Origin: Nocardioides dokdonensis FR1436
Lineage (GTDB): Bacteria; Actinomycetota; Actinomycetes; Propionibacteriales; Nocardioidaceae
Direction: 5' to 3'
NCBI RefSeq assembly: GCF_001653335.1
Contig: NZ_CP015079.1
Span: 4,312,708 to 4,376,707 of the forward strand
Length of the DNA: 64,000 bases
Shown here: piece after piece, positions 33,355-41,700 of the stretch
Numbering within the stretch: position 1 is the first letter of the stretch
Layout of the letters: each line of letters begins with the position of its first letter
The notes under the pieces: model-generated
What the model saw: only the letters and a program-made list of their open reading frames with translations
Told to the model about the DNA's origin: nothing
Databases searched by the model: none
Made by a program: the position numbers and the translations under genes

Positions 33355-34932
33355 ATGACCGACACCATCCAGACCCCCGCCGCGACCGCCACCGACGAGC
33401 CCTCCGAGGCCGTCCAGGCTGAGGAGTTCCTGTACCTCGACCCCGCCGAGATCATCATCGGCACGAACGTCCGAACCGACCTGCGCGCCGACCACAAGGA
33501 GTTCCGCAAGTCGATCAAGGAGCGCGGCGTGCTGGAGGCCGTCACGGTCTACCGCAACGAGGACGGCCAGTACGTCCTGCTGCGTGGCCAGCGCCGGACC
33601 GTCACCGCCGCCGAGGTCGGCACCCCCACCGGCCTGATCCCTGCCCACGTCGTGCCCCAGCCCGCCGACGCCGACCGGATCGGTGACCAGATGGTCGAGA
33701 ACATCCACCGCGCCGGGATGCGCGAGGCCGAGATCGTCGCAGGCGTCGAGCAGCTGGCCCTGCTCGGCGTGAGCGCCGCGCAGATCGCCAAGCGCACCAG
33801 CATCGACCGCCCGACCGTGAACGCCGCCCTGGTGGTCACCAAGGCCGACCAGAGCCGCAACCGGCTCGACTCCGGTGACCTGACGTTGGAGGAGGCCGCG
33901 ATCTTCGCCGAGTTCGAGCACGACCCCGAGGCCGTCGAGCGCCTGGAGAACGCCAAGCGGTGGCGTCGCTCGCTCGCGCACGAAGCCCAGCGGCTGCGCG
34001 ACGAGGCCGCCGAGCGCGAGGCCGACGCCGCCGAGGTCGAGCGGCTGCGCGCCGAGGGCCTGCCGGTGCTGAGCGCCGAGGAGGTCGCGGAGGCCGACGA
34101 GGTGCTGCGCATCGAGCGGCTGGTCACCGAGGACGGCGAGTCGCTGCCCGAGGAGGAGTGGCCCAACGTTCCCGGCGCTCGCGTCCAGGTCGTCAAGGAG
34201 TGGGTCTACCCCGAGGACGAGTACGACGAGGAGCACGAGGACGACAGCGACGAGGAGCACGAGGACGACGAGCCCGCCGAGCCCTACCAGCAGTACGTGC
34301 CGGTGTGGGTCGTCACCGACCTCGCCGCCTCCGGCCTGCGTCGTCGCGGCGGCGGGTCCAGCAGCACCGCCAGCGCGGACGAGGGCGGCGAGAGCGAGGA
34401 GGAGGCCGAGGCCCGCCGCGAGGAGCGCCGCCGCGTGATCGCCAACAACAAGGCCTGGGCGAGCGCGGAGACGGTGCGCCGCGAGTGGCTGGCCACGTTC
34501 GTGGCCCGCAAGACCGCCCCGAATGGTGCCGAGGCCCTGATCTGCGAGACCGTCGTCACCGGCCACCACTCGCTGAGCAAGGCCATGGACCACCGGCACC
34601 CGATGCTCTTCACGCTGCTCGGGATCGACGTCCCGACCGGCTACTACGGCGCGGGGCACGAGGAGTGCCACAAGATCGCGACCAAGGCGAGCACGCCGAA
34701 GGCCGCGACCATGACCACCCTCGCCGCGATCATCGCCGCGTGGGAGGCCACAACCGGCAAGCACTCGTGGCGCAACCCGACCGCGTGGGACGCCCGCGTG
34801 CTCGGCGCGCTCGTGGAGTGGGGCTACCAGCCCAGCGAGGTCGAGCGGATCCTGCTCGGCGAGGAGCCGCAGCCGAGCACCGAGGACGACAGCGACGACG
34901 ACGCCGACGAGGCCAGCGACAGCGCCGCCTGA
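33355..34932 (+). CDS. ParB/Spo0J-like nuclease-domain protein, orphan
   Basis: 525 residues. N-terminal ParB domain: LYLDPAEIIIGTNVRTDL, SIKERGVLEAVTVYR, the LLRGQRRTVTAAEVG motif (box II) and ENIHRAGMREAEIVAGVEQL. It is followed by a helix-turn-helix (LGVSAAQIAKRTSIDRPTV), a coiled coil rich in Glu/Ala, a long acidic stretch near residues 280-305 and a C-terminal domain of about 150 residues. The ATG at 33355 has GGAGGA upstream. No parA is adjacent. It may regulate or segregate the element. CTPase-type ParB activity is possible but unproven. Confidence 0.85.
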   Translation: MTDTIQTPAATATDEPSEAVQAEEFLYLDPAEIIIGTNVRTDLRADHKEFRKSIKERGVLEAVTVYRNEDGQYVLLRGQRRTVTAAEVGTPTGLIPAHVVPQPADADRIGDQMVENIHRAGMREAEIVAGVEQLALLGVSAAQIAKRTSIDRPTVNAALVVTKADQSRNRLDSGDLTLEEAAIFAEFEHDPEAVERLENAKRWRRSLAHEAQRLRDEAAEREADAAEVERLRAEGLPVLSAEEVAEADEVLRIERLVTEDGESLPEEEWPNVPGARVQVVKEWVYPEDEYDEEHEDDSDEEHEDDEPAEPYQQYVPVWVVTDLAASGLRRRGGGSSSTASADEGGESEEEAEARREERRRVIANNKAWASAETVRREWLATFVARKTAPNGAEALICETVVTGHHSLSKAMDHRHPMLFTLLGIDVPTGYYGAGHEECHKIATKASTPKAATMTTLAAIIAAWEATTGKHSWRNPTAWDARVLGALVEWGYQPSEVERILLGEEPQPSTEDDSDDDADEASDSAA

Positions 34933-34989
34933 TCGGCTCCCCTCCCCCACCTGAGGGCGGTTCTTCCTGTGGAGAACCGCACTCAGTGG

Positions 34990-35014
34990 AATAGAAACCA
35001 TAGAATGAACTCAG
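34990..35014. promoter_or_regulatory. AT-rich promoter region of DUF932 gene
   Basis: GAATAGAAACCATAGAATGAAC lies 15-40 bp before the DUF932 start and resembles the 17-bp box at 33319 and 38715. TAGAAT could serve as a -10. Confidence 0.4.
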
Positions 35015-35027
35015 TGAGGACCCCGAC

Positions 35028-36032
35028 ATGTCACACGAGATCGAGACCCACGGCACGCAGGCCGCAGCCGTCTTCGCCCGCAAGGACGCCTGGCACCGCC
35101 TGGGCACCACCGTCCGTGACCGCGCGTTCACCGCCGAGGAAGCCATGAGGCTCGGCCACCTGGGCGGCTGGGACGTCCGCAAGTTGCCGCTCACCACCGC
35201 CGAGGTCAGCGAGGGCGGCGTCACCGCGATCGAGGTCCCCGGCTTCGCCACGGTGCGCACCAACCCGTTCACCGGAGCGCCCGAGGCGCTCGGCGTCGTC
35301 GGCGGCGGCTACACCCCGCTGCAGAACGAGGACCACGCCGAGTTCCTGAACCTGCTGGCCGACGAGTCGGGCGCGATCTTCGACACCGCCGGGTCGCTGC
35401 GCGGCGGACGGCAGGTGTTCATCACCATGCAGCTGCCGGACTCGTTCACGGTCGGCGGCACCGACCGCGTCGACCTCAACATCGCCGCGCTCAACAGCCA
35501 CGACGGCTCAAGCGCGTTCCGCATCCTCGTCACCCCGGTCCGCGTCGTGTGTGCGAACACCCAGAGCGCGGCCCTGCGCAACCACGAGTCGTCGTTCTCG
35601 ATCCGGCACACCCGCAACGCCAAGGCCGCTGTGCAAGCCGCCCGCGACGCGCTCGGGCTGACGTTCACCTACGTCGACGCGTTCCAGGTCGAGGCCGAGC
35701 GGCTGATCCAGCAGACCATGACCGACGCCGCGTTCGATGCCCTGATCGACGCCACGTTCGGCAAGGCCGAGGCCAACGCCACCAAGCGAGTCCGCGAGAC
35801 CGAGCGCCGCCGCCGCTCCCGGCTGCACTGGCTGTTCGCCGACGCCGACACCCAGGCCGGCATCCGCGACACCGCGTGGGCCGGCTACCAGGCCGTGGCC
35901 GAGTACGTCGACCACTACGCCCCGGTCCGCACCAAGGGCGACGAGCACACCGCCCGCGCCACGCGGGTGCTCACCAGCGACGACCCCGACCGGATCAAGC
36001 GCCGCGCCTGGACCGCGCTCGCCCCGGCCTGA
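35028..36032 (+). CDS. DUF932 phage/plasmid-like protein
   Basis: 334 residues matching DUF932 (TIGR03299): FARKDAWHRLGTTVRDRAFT, GYTPLQNEDHAEFLNLLADE, VRVVCANTQSAALR and SFSIRHTRNAKAAVQAARDALGL. The family is carried by conjugative plasmids and phages, function unknown. AGTGAGGA precedes the ATG. It heads a run of five short overlapping plus-strand genes. Confidence 0.9.
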   Translation: MSHEIETHGTQAAAVFARKDAWHRLGTTVRDRAFTAEEAMRLGHLGGWDVRKLPLTTAEVSEGGVTAIEVPGFATVRTNPFTGAPEALGVVGGGYTPLQNEDHAEFLNLLADESGAIFDTAGSLRGGRQVFITMQLPDSFTVGGTDRVDLNIAALNSHDGSSAFRILVTPVRVVCANTQSAALRNHESSFSIRHTRNAKAAVQAARDALGLTFTYVDAFQVEAERLIQQTMTDAAFDALIDATFGKAEANATKRVRETERRRRSRLHWLFADADTQAGIRDTAWAGYQAVAEYVDHYAPVRTKGDEHTARATRVLTSDDPDRIKRRAWTALAPA

Positions 36033-36108
36033 CCATCTCGCCACTTCCTCCGGTGGCGGGCTGAGACCCCGAGTCCGGCCCGCCACCGGCCCAACCGAAG
36101 GAGGAGCC

Positions 36109-36405
36109 ATGACCGACACGACCACCCACGCCAGCGCCGCCCCGACGACGCCCGACAGCACGCCGGTGGAGTGGCACACCGCAGACGCCGACGACCGCTG
36201 GCCGGGTCGCTGGACCGCGCACAACGCCAGCGTCCACGCGCACGGGCGCATCTACCTGATCCGGATCACGCCCGGTGACCACGCGACCTACCTCGCCCCG
36301 GGGTTCTACGCCGACGTCGACGGCGGCTACGGGCAGCACTGGGCGATCAGCACCCGCACGCTCGACGAGGCCAAGCGCCGCGCAGTCGAGGACGTCCTGC
36401 GATGA
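36109..36405 (+). CDS. Hypothetical protein (98 aa)
   Basis: AAGGAGGAG before the ATG. Sequence features WPGRWTAHNASVHAHGRIYL and FYADVDGGYGQHWAISTRTL. Looks like a compact soluble domain; unrecognised. Overlaps the next gene by 4 bp. Confidence 0.65.
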   Translation: MTDTTTHASAAPTTPDSTPVEWHTADADDRWPGRWTAHNASVHAHGRIYLIRITPGDHATYLAPGFYADVDGGYGQHWAISTRTLDEAKRRAVEDVLR

Positions 36406-36641
36406 GTCAGCCGACCGCCACGCCCGCCGACGTCGACGCCAGCGCCGCCAAGGACCGGCACACCCTCAGCGAGACGGCCTGCGACCTGATCGTCATCGAG
36501 CACCGGCTGCGCGACGTACGCCGCTGGACCCCCGAGGCCGCCCGCGCCCACCTGGACGCCGCCCTGTCCAGTGTCGCCACGGCACTGGACGCCCTCCACG
36601 CCGAGCACACCCACCGCACCACCGAACAGGAGCAGTCATGA
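36402..36641 (+). CDS. Hypothetical helical protein (79 aa)
   Basis: Starts at an ATGA overlap with the previous gene. Two amphipathic helices (LSETACDLIVIEHRLRDVR and ARAHLDAALSSVATALDALH). Unrecognised; AACAGGAGCAG near its end supplies the next gene's ribosome site. Confidence 0.6.
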   Translation: MSQPTATPADVDASAAKDRHTLSETACDLIVIEHRLRDVRRWTPEAARAHLDAALSSVATALDALHAEHTHRTTEQEQS

Positions 36642-36934
36642 CCGAGCAGACCCAGCCGGACCCGACCGGCACCGTGATCAGCGCGGACGACCAGCGCGCC
36701 ATCCGCGTCACCATGAACGCAGTTCCCTACGCGGCTGACCTTCGCGTGCCGATCCCGCCACGCGGAGACGTCAGCGCACGCGACGTTGTCGCCTTCCTCG
36801 ACGGACTGCGGGAGGTGTTGACCGAGGTCGCCGCACGAGCCGACGATCAGCACCGGCGTCTGCTCACCCTGGAGGCCGACGTGGAGGCGTTCCGCCGCCT
36901 CATCGGCACCGCGCCCGCCGAGGTGACCCCATGA
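36638..36934 (+). CDS. Hypothetical protein (98 aa)
   Basis: ATG in a 4-bp overlap with the previous gene. Contains DLRVPIPPRGDVSARDVVAF followed by a C-terminal helix. Unrecognised; part of the coupled small-gene run downstream of DUF932. Confidence 0.6.
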   Translation: MTEQTQPDPTGTVISADDQRAIRVTMNAVPYAADLRVPIPPRGDVSARDVVAFLDGLREVLTEVAARADDQHRRLLTLEADVEAFRRLIGTAPAEVTP

Positions 36935-37167
36935 GCGCGCACATCGAGTGGCTGGCCGCTCGCGACGTCCAGGTGTTCACCCCCGGCGAGGACTGGGTGG
37001 GTGCCGGTGAGCATCGTCAGCCGGTCCTCACCCTCGCCGGTGACGACGTGGTGGCGATCCAGGGCACGCCCGCCGAGTTGCGGGCGCTGGCTGCCCGGAT
37101 CACCGCCGTGGCGACCGCCGCATCCGGGCGGCTCGACCTCGCCGCCCGGGAGGACCAGCCCGCATGA
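36931..37167 (+). CDS. Hypothetical protein (78 aa)
   Basis: ATG overlapping the previous stop. Sequence HIEWLAARDVQVFTPGEDWV and IQGTPAELRALAARITAVAT. Short alpha/beta domain, unrecognised. Overlaps the next gene by 4 bp. Confidence 0.6.
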   Translation: MSAHIEWLAARDVQVFTPGEDWVGAGEHRQPVLTLAGDDVVAIQGTPAELRALAARITAVATAASGRLDLAAREDQPA

Positions 37168-37513
37168 GCGACGACGCCACCCTGCGCGCTCTGGAGGCAC
37201 GCGCCACGCCCGGCCCCTGGACTCCGGACGGCGACAAGATCCGCGCCACCGCGCCGACGCCCTGCTGCCCGACAACGTCCTCGTGGCCTACTGCACCGGG
37301 CACGACCACCGGCTTGGCCTCAAGACCACCGGCCCTGCCGCCGACGTCGAGTTCATCGCCGCCGCCCGTGACGCGCTCCCCGACCGTCTCGACCGACTCG
37401 ACCGCATCCGCGATCTTCACGCCAAGTGGGGCGAGCAGTCGCCCGAGGATGCTGACGGCTACCTCGACCTGTGGGAGACGCTCGGTCGCCTCCTCGACGG
37501 CGAGCCCGCCTGA
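37164..37513 (+). CDS. Hypothetical protein, frameshifted (about 115 aa)
   Basis: Begins MSDDATLRALEARATPGPWT in one frame and, after a one-base shift near 37245-37265, continues as DALLPDNVLVAYCTGHDHRL, FIAAARDALPDRLDRLDRI and DLWETLGRLLDGEPA. The ATPGPW start and FIAAARDALP core recur in phage and plasmid proteins of unknown function. Last of the plus-strand run. Confidence 0.55.
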
Positions 37514-37577
37514 CCCTCACCCACAAGGCCGTCCGTAGCGCTGTCCGCTGCGGGCGGCCTTCTGCGTCGGCCCAACC

Positions 37578-38141
37578 TCACCAGAGCGTCAGTTGCTCGC
37601 CCAGCAGCTCCTGGAGCCGCGCGAGGTCGTCGGCCACCAGCTGCGGGTCCTCGCGCGCCAGGTCGCGCAGTTCCCGCGCCCGCCGTCGCGGCCCGCGCGG
37701 ATCTGCCAGCGGGCTGTACGGCAGCCGCCGCTGCACCGACCACTCCCGGCGGTTCTGCGCCGCGCTCGACACCACGACGTGATCCGGTGCGATCCGCTGG
37801 CACAGCGGGTTGTGACACCGATGCCCGAGCAGCCGCGCCTCCCCGAGCGCGTCCACCCCGTTCATCACCGCGAACGCGAACCGGTGCGCGATGATCACCC
37901 GCCCTGGCGCGTACCAGAACCGGCCATGTCCGCCTCCGTCCGTGCGCTCACGATCGGACCGACCGGCAACCGCGCCGGTCCACCACAGGCACTCGCTCCC
38001 CGGCACCGTGGCGACCTTCGCCCGGTACCGCGCGAGCACGGCCGGATCGGTGATCGATGCCGCGACCGCCGCGAGGCCGGCGTCATCCAGCCGACGAACC
38101 GGCACCCGCTCCCCCACTCCCAGCGGTCGCCAGCGCCGCAT
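37578..38141 (-). CDS. HNH-endonuclease-like protein
   Basis: About 187 residues. The core RVIIAHRFAFAVMNG, LLGHRCHNPLCQRIAPDHV and SAAQNRREW has the Cys/His spacing of HNH-type nucleases that act as homing or plasmid-borne enzymes. C-terminal leucine-rich helix (ELRDLAREDPQLVADDLARL). The start is uncertain: ATG 38141 overlaps the upstream gene; GTG 38105 is also possible. Confidence 0.7.
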   Translation of the reverse strand: MRRWRPLGVGERVPVRRLDDAGLAAVAASITDPAVLARYRAKVATVPGSECLWWTGAVAGRSDRERTDGGGHGRFWYAPGRVIIAHRFAFAVMNGVDALGEARLLGHRCHNPLCQRIAPDHVVVSSAAQNRREWSVQRRLPYSPLADPRGPRRRARELRDLAREDPQLVADDLARLQELLGEQLTLW

Positions 38142-38493
38142 CGTCGCCGCCCTGCGCGCCGTCACGGTCGCTGTCCTGCTCGCCGTCGTCGCCTGCCTGC
38201 GGCTCACTGGCGAGCCGCCGCAGTCGCGTCGCCTCGCGCACGGTGATCGTCTCGCCGCACCACTCGACGGCCTCGCCCAGGGACAGGCCCTCGCGCTCGG
38301 TCAACTCCCGCAGCGCCTCACCCGCGCGCTTCTCGGTCTCGGCCACCGCCGCGTCGCGCTCACCGATCGCGACCATGACCCGCTCGGCCAGGTCGATCAC
38401 CCGGCGCTCCCGCTCCTCGCGCTCGCGCCGCCGCTTCTCGGCCATCTCCCGCGCCGTACGCCGCGCCTGCTGCTTGATCGTCTGCTGACTCAT
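38083..38493 (-). CDS. Coiled-coil protein beside relaxase, possible relaxosome accessory
   Basis: ATG 38493, about 136 residues. Begins SQQTIKQQARRTAREMAEKR and is strongly charged and helical (Arg/Glu repeats) to about residue 65, followed by GLSLGEAVEWCGETITVREA and an acidic disordered tail. Its position, divergent from the MobF relaxase across a promoter with two 36-bp elements, suggests an auxiliary DNA-binding protein. That is inference from place and composition only. Confidence 0.6.
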   Translation of the reverse strand: MSQQTIKQQARRTAREMAEKRRREREERERRVIDLAERVMVAIGERDAAVAETEKRAGEALRELTEREGLSLGEAVEWCGETITVREATRLRRLASEPQAGDDGEQDSDRDGAQGGDDAALATAGSGGAGAGSSAG

Positions 38494-38527
38494 CCGGTCC
38501 TCACTCGTGTCGACATGGACTCTGACA

Positions 38528-38563
38528 GTCACCTACGACATTTCCCGGACCCCGAGCGATCAC
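38528..38563 (-). promoter_or_regulatory. 36-bp repeated element, copy 2
   Basis: GTCACCTACG...GAGCGATCAC, ending 34 bp before the coiled-coil gene in its transcription direction. Middle bases differ from copies 1 and 4; the two ends are conserved. Confidence 0.6.
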
Positions 38564-38714
38564 AGAACCGCAGAAACCTTCAAACCCGCTCCCTCGACCC
38601 GTTCAGCCCACCCGATCCGAACCCGACGCCCCAGCCGTCACCCACGCCCCTCAGCGTCCCCCCAGATTTCAGCGACCGACCAAGTGCCACACACCTCTTG
38701 CATTCTCGGTCCGC

Positions 38715-38731
38715 AGAATAGAAAGAACTGA
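38715..38731. repeat. 17-bp AT-rich box upstream of relaxase
   Basis: AGAATAGAAAGAACTGA, the exact inverse of the box at 33319-33335. Confidence 0.55.
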
Positions 38732-38749
38732 GTAGAAATCTGGCCGAAA

Positions 38750-38785
38750 GTGATCGCCCGCCGCGCCCGCGCGCACGTAGGTGAC
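38750..38785 (+). promoter_or_regulatory. 36-bp repeated element, copy 3 (upstream of relaxase)
   Basis: GTGATCGC...CGTAGGTGAC on the plus strand, ending only 7 bp before the relaxase ATG at 38793. Same orientation to its gene as the other four copies. The AGGTGA at its end may double as the ribosome site. Confidence 0.62.
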
Positions 38786-38792
38786 CGTGACG

Positions 38793-41700
38793 ATGAGCCT
38801 CCACAAGCTGACGGCGGGGTCGGGGTACGACTACCTGACCCGCCAGGTCGCAGCAATGGACGCCACCGACAAGGGCCACACCGGGCTGGCGAGCTACTAC
38901 ACCGAGAAGGGCGAGACCCCCGGCGTGTGGGTCGGCTCCGGCATGGAAGGCATCGAGGGACTCGATGCCGGCGACATCGTCACCGCCGACCACATGCAGA
39001 GCCTGTTCGGCTCCGGGCACCACCCGCTGGCCACCCAGCGGACCAAAGAGCTGGACCTGCGGATCGGCCGCGATGAGGCCGAGCGGCCGACCGAGGCGGA
39101 CTACAAGACCGCCGCCCGGCTCGGCACTCCCTACAAGGTCTACGACAACGACATCAGCCCATTCCGGATCGAGGTCGCCAAGCGCATCGCGGCGTTGAAC
39201 GAGGCCGCCGGCCTCCCCGGCGACTACCCCGTCCCCGCCGCAGAGCGCGCCAGAATCCGTACCGAGGTGGCGGCTGAGTTCTTCCGCGCCGAACACGGCC
39301 GCGAACCCGCCGACGCCCGCGAGCTCGCCGCCACGATCGCCAAGCACTCCCGCCCCAAGACCAACGCAGTCGCCGGCTACGACCTGACCTTCTCCCCCGT
39401 CAAGAGCGTCTCGACCCTGTGGGCAATCTCCGACCCGAAGACCGCCGCGGTGATCGAGCGCGCCCACCAGGCCGCGGTCAAGGACGCACTGAACTTCATC
39501 GAGACCAAGGCACTGTTCACCCGCCAGGGCACCAACGGCGTACGCCAGGTCGACGTCCGCGGCCTGGTCGCCACGGCGTTCACCCACCGCGACTCCCGCG
39601 CCGGAGACCCCGATCTGCACACGCACGTCGCCGTCGCCAACAAAGTCCAGACCCTCGACGGCAAATGGCTGGCCATCGACGGCCGGCCGCTGCACAAGGC
39701 GGTCGTCTCGGCCTCGGAGACCTACAACACCGCGCTCGAGCGGCACCTGGTCGACGCCCTCGGCGTGCGGTTCGAGGAGCGCCCGAACCAGGACGCCCGC
39801 AAGCGGCCGGTGCGTGAGATCGTCGGCGTCGACCCCGACCTGAACCGCCGGTTCTCCAAGCGCCGCGCCAGCGTCGAGGACCGCCGCAAGATCCTCGCCG
39901 CGGCGTTCCAGGCCACCCACGGCCGGCCCCCGACCCCGGTAGAGACCATCCAGCTGTCCCAACAGGCGACGCTGGAGACCCGCGAGGCCAAACACGAGCC
40001 CCGCTCGCTGGCCGAGCAGCGCGAGACCTGGAACCGCGAGGCCGTCGAGGTGCTCGGCACACCGCAGCGGGTCAAGCAGATGGTCCACGGGGCACTCAAC
40101 CCAAAGGGCGCGGCCCGCTCCCTGGCCGACTCAGCCTGGTTCGCCAAGACCACCGACCGCATCGTGGCCACGATGGAAGGTGGCCGGAGCACCTGGCAGT
40201 ACTGGCACGTCTACGCCGAAGCCCAGCGGCAGGTCCGGGCCGCCAACGTGCCCACCAACCAGGTCTCCCAGGTGGTCGACCTGCTGGTCAGCGAGGTCCT
40301 CGACGGCCACTCGGTGAGCATGGCCCGCCCCTGGGACACCATCAGCGAGCCGGTCCAGCTGCGCCGCGCAGACGGGTCCTCGGTCTACACCCAGGCAGGC
40401 GCCGACCTGTTCACCTCGAGCAAGGTACTGGCCGCCGAACAGCGCCTGGTCGACGCCGCCGGCCGCCCCGACGGATACGCCGTCGAGGCGTCCTCGGTCG
40501 ACCTGGCACTGCTGGAGTCGACCGCCAACGGCATCACCCTCAACGCCGGACAGGCCACGCTGGTACGGGAGATGGCCACCTCCGGCGCCCGGCTCCAGCT
40601 GGCGATCGCCCCCGCCGGATCGGGCAAGACCACCGCGATGCGAGCCCTGGCCAGCGCCTGGACCGACGGCGGCGGCACCATCATCGGCCTCGCTCCCTCA
40701 GCGGCGGCCGCGGACGCCCTGCGCTCCCAGATCGACACCCAGACCGACACCCTGGCCAAGCTCACCCACTCCCTCGAGCAGGCCCGGCAGACCGGTGCCG
40801 CGATGCCGGACTGGGTCGCCGGCATCGACTCCCCCACCCTCGTCGTGATCGACGAGGCCGGCATGGCCGACACCCTCTCCCTGGACGCCGCCGTCTCCTA
40901 CATCCTCGAGCGCGGCGGCAGCGTCCGCCTGATCGGCGACGACCAGCAGCTCTCCGCGATCGGCGCCGGCGGCGTACTCCGCGACATCCAAGCGACCCAC
41001 GGCGCGCTCCAGCTGACCGAACTGGTCCGGTTCACCGACCCCGCCGAGGGCGCAGCGTCGCTAGCCCTGCGCGATGGCAAGAGCGAGGCGCTCGGCTTCT
41101 ACCTCGACCGCGACCGGGTCCACGTCGGCGACCTGGCCACCATGACCGAGGAGGTCTTCGCCGCCTGGCAGGCCGACCGCGCCGCCGGGCTGGACTCGAT
41201 CATGCTCGCCCCCACCCGCGACCTGGTCAGCGAGCTGAACCAGCAGGCCCGCGCCCACCGCCTCGACGGGATCGACCCGGCCGACGTCGCCAGCAGTGGC
41301 CCGGTGCGGCGGCTCGCCGACGGCAACGAGGCGTCGATCGGCGAGCTGATCATCACCCGCGAGAACGACCGCCGGCTGCGCACCTCGGCCACCGACTGGG
41401 TGAAGAACGGCGACCGCTGGACCGTCCTGGAGATCCACGACGGCGGCGACCTGACCGTCCAGCACACCCAGCACGGCCGCACCGTGCGACTGCCCAGCGA
41501 ATACGTCGCCAAGGCCACCGAGCTCGGCTACGCGTGCACCGTGCACACCGCCCAGGGCGTCACCGCCGACACCATGCACGGCCTGACCACCGGCACCGAG
41601 TCGCGCCAGCAGCTCTACACGATGATGACCCGCGGCGCGCACGCCAACCACGTCTACCTCGAGGTCGTCGGCGACGGCGACCCGCACTCGGTCACCCACC

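Larger units (their letters stand above)
38494..38792. other. Divergent control region, candidate oriT
   Basis: About 300 bp between the coiled-coil gene and the relaxase gene. It holds 36-bp elements 2 and 3 in opposite orientations, the 17-bp AT-rich box, and the inverted pair CCAGATTTC (38662-38670)/GAAATCTGG (38735-38743). MobF origins of transfer usually lie next to the relaxase gene, so this is the best oriT candidate. No nic site can be assigned. Confidence 0.45.

Noticed and set aside
33334..35001. Long open frame (555 codons) on the minus strand opposite the ParB-like gene
   Set aside because: Gly/Val/Leu-rich low-complexity shadow produced by GC-rich codon bias; the plus frame has clear ParB motifs and a ribosome site.
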